A stretch of DNA of 64,000 bases from JAHDHW01 sp965277415 (GTDB taxonomy: Bacteria > Bacteroidota > Bacteroidia > Chitinophagales > Saprospiraceae): the NCBI GenBank assembly GCA_965277415.1, contig CBDICS010000018.1, positions 186,001 through 250,000 of the forward strand. The letters are read 5' to 3'. This document shows, one piece after another, positions 60,903 to 64,000 of the stretch. Each line of letters opens with the position of its first letter. Positions within the stretch are counted from its first letter, which is position 1. The notes under the pieces were generated by a model. It was not told where the DNA came from and ran no database searches. It saw only the letters and a program-made list of their open reading frames with translations. The translations under genes were made by a program, and so were the position numbers.

Positions 60903-62171
60903 ATGAAAAATAAACTCGTTCTCCTTTTTTTTACTTTTATACTTCAATGTTCAAAAATTTCTGCTCAGTATGATGTAATTTATACAGATGGTCCCATCTG
61001 GTTTCAATTCTTATTTAATTACGACTTAGGAAAGCAAATTGAACTCCATAATTTAGATGCTGGATATGGTTGGGATTCAGGAGGTTCAACCAACGCTACA
61101 TGTGAAGATGGACTAAACGGAACTAATACAGGACTACAGTTATTTAAAGGATCTACATTAATCCACGATTTTGGTATTGAATGTTCTGGAACTCATGGCT
61201 GGTTAGATTGGCCTATACCGAATACTTTAACTCCCGGAAATAATTATCGCTTTAAATTTTATTATGATTATAGGCCAACTTCTTCTTGTTGTGCGGCTTA
61301 TTATCAAATCGTAACACCGAATTTTACTATTGGAAAGGGACCAGACCTTATTACACCTGAAAACGGTGAAACTTATCCTGAAGATTTGACTTTTGAATGG
61401 AATTCTTCGCCTTTTGATGATAGTTATCGACTTCAAGTATACAATGATCCTGAATATAGTCATTCTTGTAGTTCTGGGACTGTATCTGGAACAGCTGCAA
61501 TATTTATTGATAATCTTTTGGATACTTTTTACCATGTTCCTGAGGCTGTTCTTGAGCCAAACACTACTTATAATTATATCGTAACGGCTAAACAATTCGG
61601 TTTGTGTTTTAGTGAGTATGGAATATTTACAACAGAAGAAGGTTTACCAGTTGAACTTATTAATTTTGATGCAGCCTATTTGGGGAATCAAAATGTACTA
61701 CTAGCCTGGAAAACGGCCTCTGAAGAAAATAACGATTATTACACGATACAACGATCTGATGATGGTATTAGATGGGAAGATATTAAAAATATCCCTAGTG
61801 TTGGTAATAGTTTTGAAATTCAAAACTATAGTGTAGAAGACCACATAAACCGAGGAGGGACTTTTTATTATAAATTAATTCAAACAGACTTTGATGGAAG
61901 TAGAGAAACTGTAGATATCGTTTCACTACAAGTTGATTTAGATGAAATCAGTATTTATCCTAATCCATCAATAGGAATCTTGAATGTTGAGTATAGTGAG
62001 CCGATTGAGCTCTCCTTATATGATATAGCTGGGAGGCTGATTATTTTATCTCCTTTGAATACTCAACATCAAATTAATACTTCTTATTTGCTTAAAGGTA
62101 TTTACATGCTTTCGATTAGGAATAATGTTGGCGGGCTAATAAATTCTGAAAGAGTCTATATTATGGAGTAG
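60903..62171 (+). CDS. T9SS-exported protein sharing its C-terminus with the upstream gene
   Basis: A 422-residue secreted protein with signal peptide MKNKLVLLFFTFILQCSKISAQ. The unique N-terminal half is Cys- and aromatic-rich (YGWDSGGSTNATCEDG, PTSSCCAAYYQIVTPNF, SHSCSSGTVSGTA) with an Ig/Fn3-like DLTFEWNSSPFDDSYRLQVY. From about residue 250 the sequence (LPVELINFDAAYLGNQNVLLAWKT through YKLIQTDFDGSRETVDIVSL to the end) is almost the same as the corresponding part of the 1338-residue protein, including the type A sorting domain (SIYPNPSIGILNVEY). A terminator follows. The first half has no family I recognise. Confidence 0.85.
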   Translation: MKNKLVLLFFTFILQCSKISAQYDVIYTDGPIWFQFLFNYDLGKQIELHNLDAGYGWDSGGSTNATCEDGLNGTNTGLQLFKGSTLIHDFGIECSGTHGWLDWPIPNTLTPGNNYRFKFYYDYRPTSSCCAAYYQIVTPNFTIGKGPDLITPENGETYPEDLTFEWNSSPFDDSYRLQVYNDPEYSHSCSSGTVSGTAAIFIDNLLDTFYHVPEAVLEPNTTYNYIVTAKQFGLCFSEYGIFTTEEGLPVELINFDAAYLGNQNVLLAWKTASEENNDYYTIQRSDDGIRWEDIKNIPSVGNSFEIQNYSVEDHINRGGTFYYKLIQTDFDGSRETVDIVSLQVDLDEISIYPNPSIGILNVEYSEPIELSLYDIAGRLIILSPLNTQHQINTSYLLKGIYMLSIRNNVGGLINSERVYIME

Positions 62172-62176
62172 TCGAT

Positions 62177-62213
62177 ATTCTCCTAATTACGATTTTGTAA
62201 TTAGGAGAATTTT
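62177..62213. terminator. Intrinsic terminator after the T9SS gene
   Basis: A perfect 14-bp stem ATTCTCCTAATTAC (62177-62190)/62197-62210, loop GATTTT, followed by TTT. It lies 5 nt after the stop codon and also between convergent genes. Confidence 0.85.
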
Positions 62214-62300
62214 ATATTCTTATTAAATACTAACATATGGACTTGCATGACTAGAGAAGTATATGTTTATTTTCTTAGATGTATTATTGGTCATTACCCC

Positions 62301-63056
62301 CTACCCCACAATCCAATCTCTAAAACCTTGAGCTTTCTCCGAGGATATAAATACCTCAAATGAGGCTTTGGGGTCGAGGCTTAATTTGATTCTGGACTTA
62401 ACCAGGATTTCAAATTTGCTGACGGCACTTTTAGAGCAAATCAATTTTCGATTGGCTCGAAAAAAGGTATTGGGATTTAATTGATGCCCTAGGTGATCTA
62501 AGTTGACTGGGATATTAAATTCCTTGCCATCAAAAGTCCTTACCCAAGTATCTCTATCCTCTGTAAAGAAATAGGCAATCTGATCTGCTTTTATTGGATA
62601 ACGACTTTTACCTCTTTTACAGATAAAGGTTTGGGTATATTTTTCAGGTTGTAATAATGCTTTGATTTGTTCTAGAGGAAAATTTGGTGCTTGATTATTT
62701 TTATAAAATTGATGAAATTTTTCTAAACTCTTTTTTAGATCTTTTTCTTTGATAGGCTTGAGTAAATAATCGAGGCTGAGGTATTTATATGCTTCGATGG
62801 CATATTGATCAAAAGCAGTGGTAATGATCAATGGAATAGTAGCATCTATCTTTGGTAGAATTTCAAAACCTAACCCGTCGGTCAGTTGGATATCCAGGAA
62901 AATCAAATCTAATTCTTTTACAGATTGCAAATAATCAATCGAAGTTTCTACACTATCTAATACTTGTAAGACTTCTATTTCAGAGTCTATATTTTGCAAT
63001 AATTTTTCAAGTCGAACAGCATTAAGGTGTTCATCTTCTATAATAACAACTTTCAT
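62301..63056 (-). CDS. LytTR-family response regulator
   Basis: A 251-residue LytTR response regulator. Receiver domain: VVIIEDEHLNAVRLEKLL, phospho-acceptor Asp in DLIFLDIQLTDG, the switch Thr in IITTAFDQYAIEAY, and Lys in YLLKPIKEKDL. A linker of about 25 residues leads to the LytTR DNA-binding domain (RYPIKADQIAYFFTEDRDTWVRTFDGKEFNIPVNLDHL, with RANRKLICSKSAV). It overlaps the kinase gene by 4 nt (ATG within the kinase stop region), so the two form one unit, typical of Bacteroidota LytS/LytTR systems. Confidence 0.94.
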   Translation of the reverse strand: MKVVIIEDEHLNAVRLEKLLQNIDSEIEVLQVLDSVETSIDYLQSVKELDLIFLDIQLTDGLGFEILPKIDATIPLIITTAFDQYAIEAYKYLSLDYLLKPIKEKDLKKSLEKFHQFYKNNQAPNFPLEQIKALLQPEKYTQTFICKRGKSRYPIKADQIAYFFTEDRDTWVRTFDGKEFNIPVNLDHLGHQLNPNTFFRANRKLICSKSAVSKFEILVKSRIKLSLDPKASFEVFISSEKAQGFRDWIVG

Positions 63057-63994
63057 TGTTCTAATTTTTTGATCAATGGTAAGCGAACTTCAAAACGATT
63101 TCCTTTATTTAAAAATACTGGTGGACTGGCATCTAGTAGTTTATACTTTTCTTTCAAGTTTGGTATTCCAATTCCAGGGCTTTTATGATTTGGTTTTTCT
63201 TTCAAAGTATTTTCTATAATCAAAAATTGATCTTTTACACTTAAATCAATTGACATAGGATATTTACTGGAAATGATATTGTGTTTTAGGATGTTTTCGA
63301 AAACCAACTGTAAAGAAAGTGGAGGTAAACGCTGCATGGTAGATTCGTCATTAATGGATGAAACCAAATTTATATTTTCACCGAAGCGAATGCTTTGCAA
63401 ATACAAATAGGATTCTAAAAAGTCTAATTCTTGTTGGAGCGTCACCAATTTGTTTTGATTCATATCCAGCACATACCGATAGATATCTGAAAAGTGTTCG
63501 ATAAAGGCATCGGCCTTTTTTACATCATAATGAATCAAAGATGAGAGCACACTCAGGCTGTTAAATAAAAAATGTGGATTCACTTGCTGTTTTAGAGAAT
63601 TATACAGGGTTTCGATATTTTCTTTTTCTAGACGTTGACTTAAGTCTCGAAGTTCTTTCTGCTCATCATGCATATATCGAAGTTCTAATAAAGCCATGAT
63701 CAAAGACGCACAAATAAAGAGAAATAAAATTGTTCTAAAAATAACAGCTGAGGTCGGTAAAATGTGATCAATATAATGATGGATAAATTGTCCGAAAAAG
63801 TATCCCAGAATAAGAGACAAGCCTACCACTATTGTTCCTTCAATGAGTATTCGCCAAAAGAAATGATCTTTCCAATTTAGTTTCTTATTGAGTCGATGAA
63901 TGGTCTTATCAAATGGTAGAACGATCCCAAAAAACAAAATCGCCAATATAGATAGATAGGCTAAAACTTCCTCTACTGCAGTTGTGGCACTCAT
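63053..63994 (-). CDS. LytS/YehU-like sensor histidine kinase
   Basis: A 313-residue membrane kinase. About four transmembrane helices lie in the first 110 residues (e.g. LAYLSILAILFFGIVLPF, IEGTIVVGLSLILGYFF, IFRTILFLFICASLIMALL), followed by a coiled-coil segment and the His_kinase domain: LKQQVNPHFLFNSLSVLSSLI carries the phospho-acceptor His, and LPPLSLQLVFENILKHNII, with GIGIPNLKEKYKLL, is the HATPase. The ATG at 63994 is only six bases from the window edge, so an upstream start cannot be excluded. Confidence 0.9.
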   Translation of the reverse strand: MSATTAVEEVLAYLSILAILFFGIVLPFDKTIHRLNKKLNWKDHFFWRILIEGTIVVGLSLILGYFFGQFIHHYIDHILPTSAVIFRTILFLFICASLIMALLELRYMHDEQKELRDLSQRLEKENIETLYNSLKQQVNPHFLFNSLSVLSSLIHYDVKKADAFIEHFSDIYRYVLDMNQNKLVTLQQELDFLESYLYLQSIRFGENINLVSSINDESTMQRLPPLSLQLVFENILKHNIISSKYPMSIDLSVKDQFLIIENTLKEKPNHKSPGIGIPNLKEKYKLLDASPPVFLNKGNRFEVRLPLIKKLEQ

Positions 63995-64000
63995 TTCTCC

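Overview
The window is AT-rich chromosomal DNA from a member of the Bacteroidota. Supporting marks are type IX secretion (T9SS) C-terminal sorting domains, the -7 promoter motif TAnnTTTG (twice with an upstream TTG at 19-20 nt), Bacteroidota-restricted DUF families, LytTR response regulators and a ParA/GatB/AlaS/Prs/L25 housekeeping set. A Saprospiria-like lineage is my best guess, but no rRNA is present to prove it.

Layout. 1-5.2 kb: tail of an unknown gene, a GNAT acetyltransferase, a ParA ATPase with an unusual partner that carries three ParB-N-terminus-like motifs and an RHH-like C-terminus, then DUF3137, TraB/GumN and gamma-carbonic-anhydrase genes. 5.3-9.6 kb: an enolase-superfamily OSBS/N-acylamino-acid racemase abutting a D-aminoacylase, followed by a GNAT and a cysteine-dioxygenase-like cupin; this looks like N-acyl amino-acid stereochemistry metabolism. 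10.2-25 kb: SET protein, nfeD-flotillin pair, prs, rplY, omega-amidase, NlpC/P60 lipoprotein, prohibitin-like protein, DUF2279, PepSY, fumarylacetoacetase, gatB, DUF3667 and a frameshifted M23 peptidase. 25-37.5 kb: alaS, a large M14 peptidase, several hypothetical lipoproteins and membrane proteins. 37.9-43.1 kb: Gfo/Idh oxidoreductase, outer-membrane protein, GDPD, lipoprotein, undecaprenyl-phosphate sugar transferase and TerB-like genes in one direction, probably an envelope-polysaccharide operon. 43.2-45.2 kb: phosphodiester glycosidase and thiolase. 45.2-47.4 kb: two GxxExxY (PD-(D/E)XK-like) genes, each inside inverted-repeat-bounded DNA. 47.4-51.1 kb: two T9SS cargo proteins. 51.1 kb: initiator tRNA-Met. 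51.5-54.3 kb: TPR histidine kinase plus LytTR regulator. 54.4-54.9 kb: palindrome-rich leader and a 44-codon Gly-Gly peptide gene. 54.9-62.2 kb: a hypothetical with a paralogue at 32.9 kb, then two T9SS proteins, one with about 190-residue tandem repeats. 62.3-64 kb: a LytS-like kinase/LytTR regulator pair.

The most unusual content is structural. There are palindromic or MITE-like intergenic elements of several unrelated designs (1.8, 8.05-8.2, 9.63-9.76, 27.77-28.06, 30.7-31.0, 45.3-47.4 kb), and three of them overlap the last codons of a neighbouring gene. The two GxxExxY units, whose terminal inverted repeats are built from short direct repeats of a CACrrAG-type word, are the best candidate for an undescribed mobile system. 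The ParA/triple-motif partner with a nearby 18-bp inverted repeat is the best candidate for an undescribed partition or positioning system.
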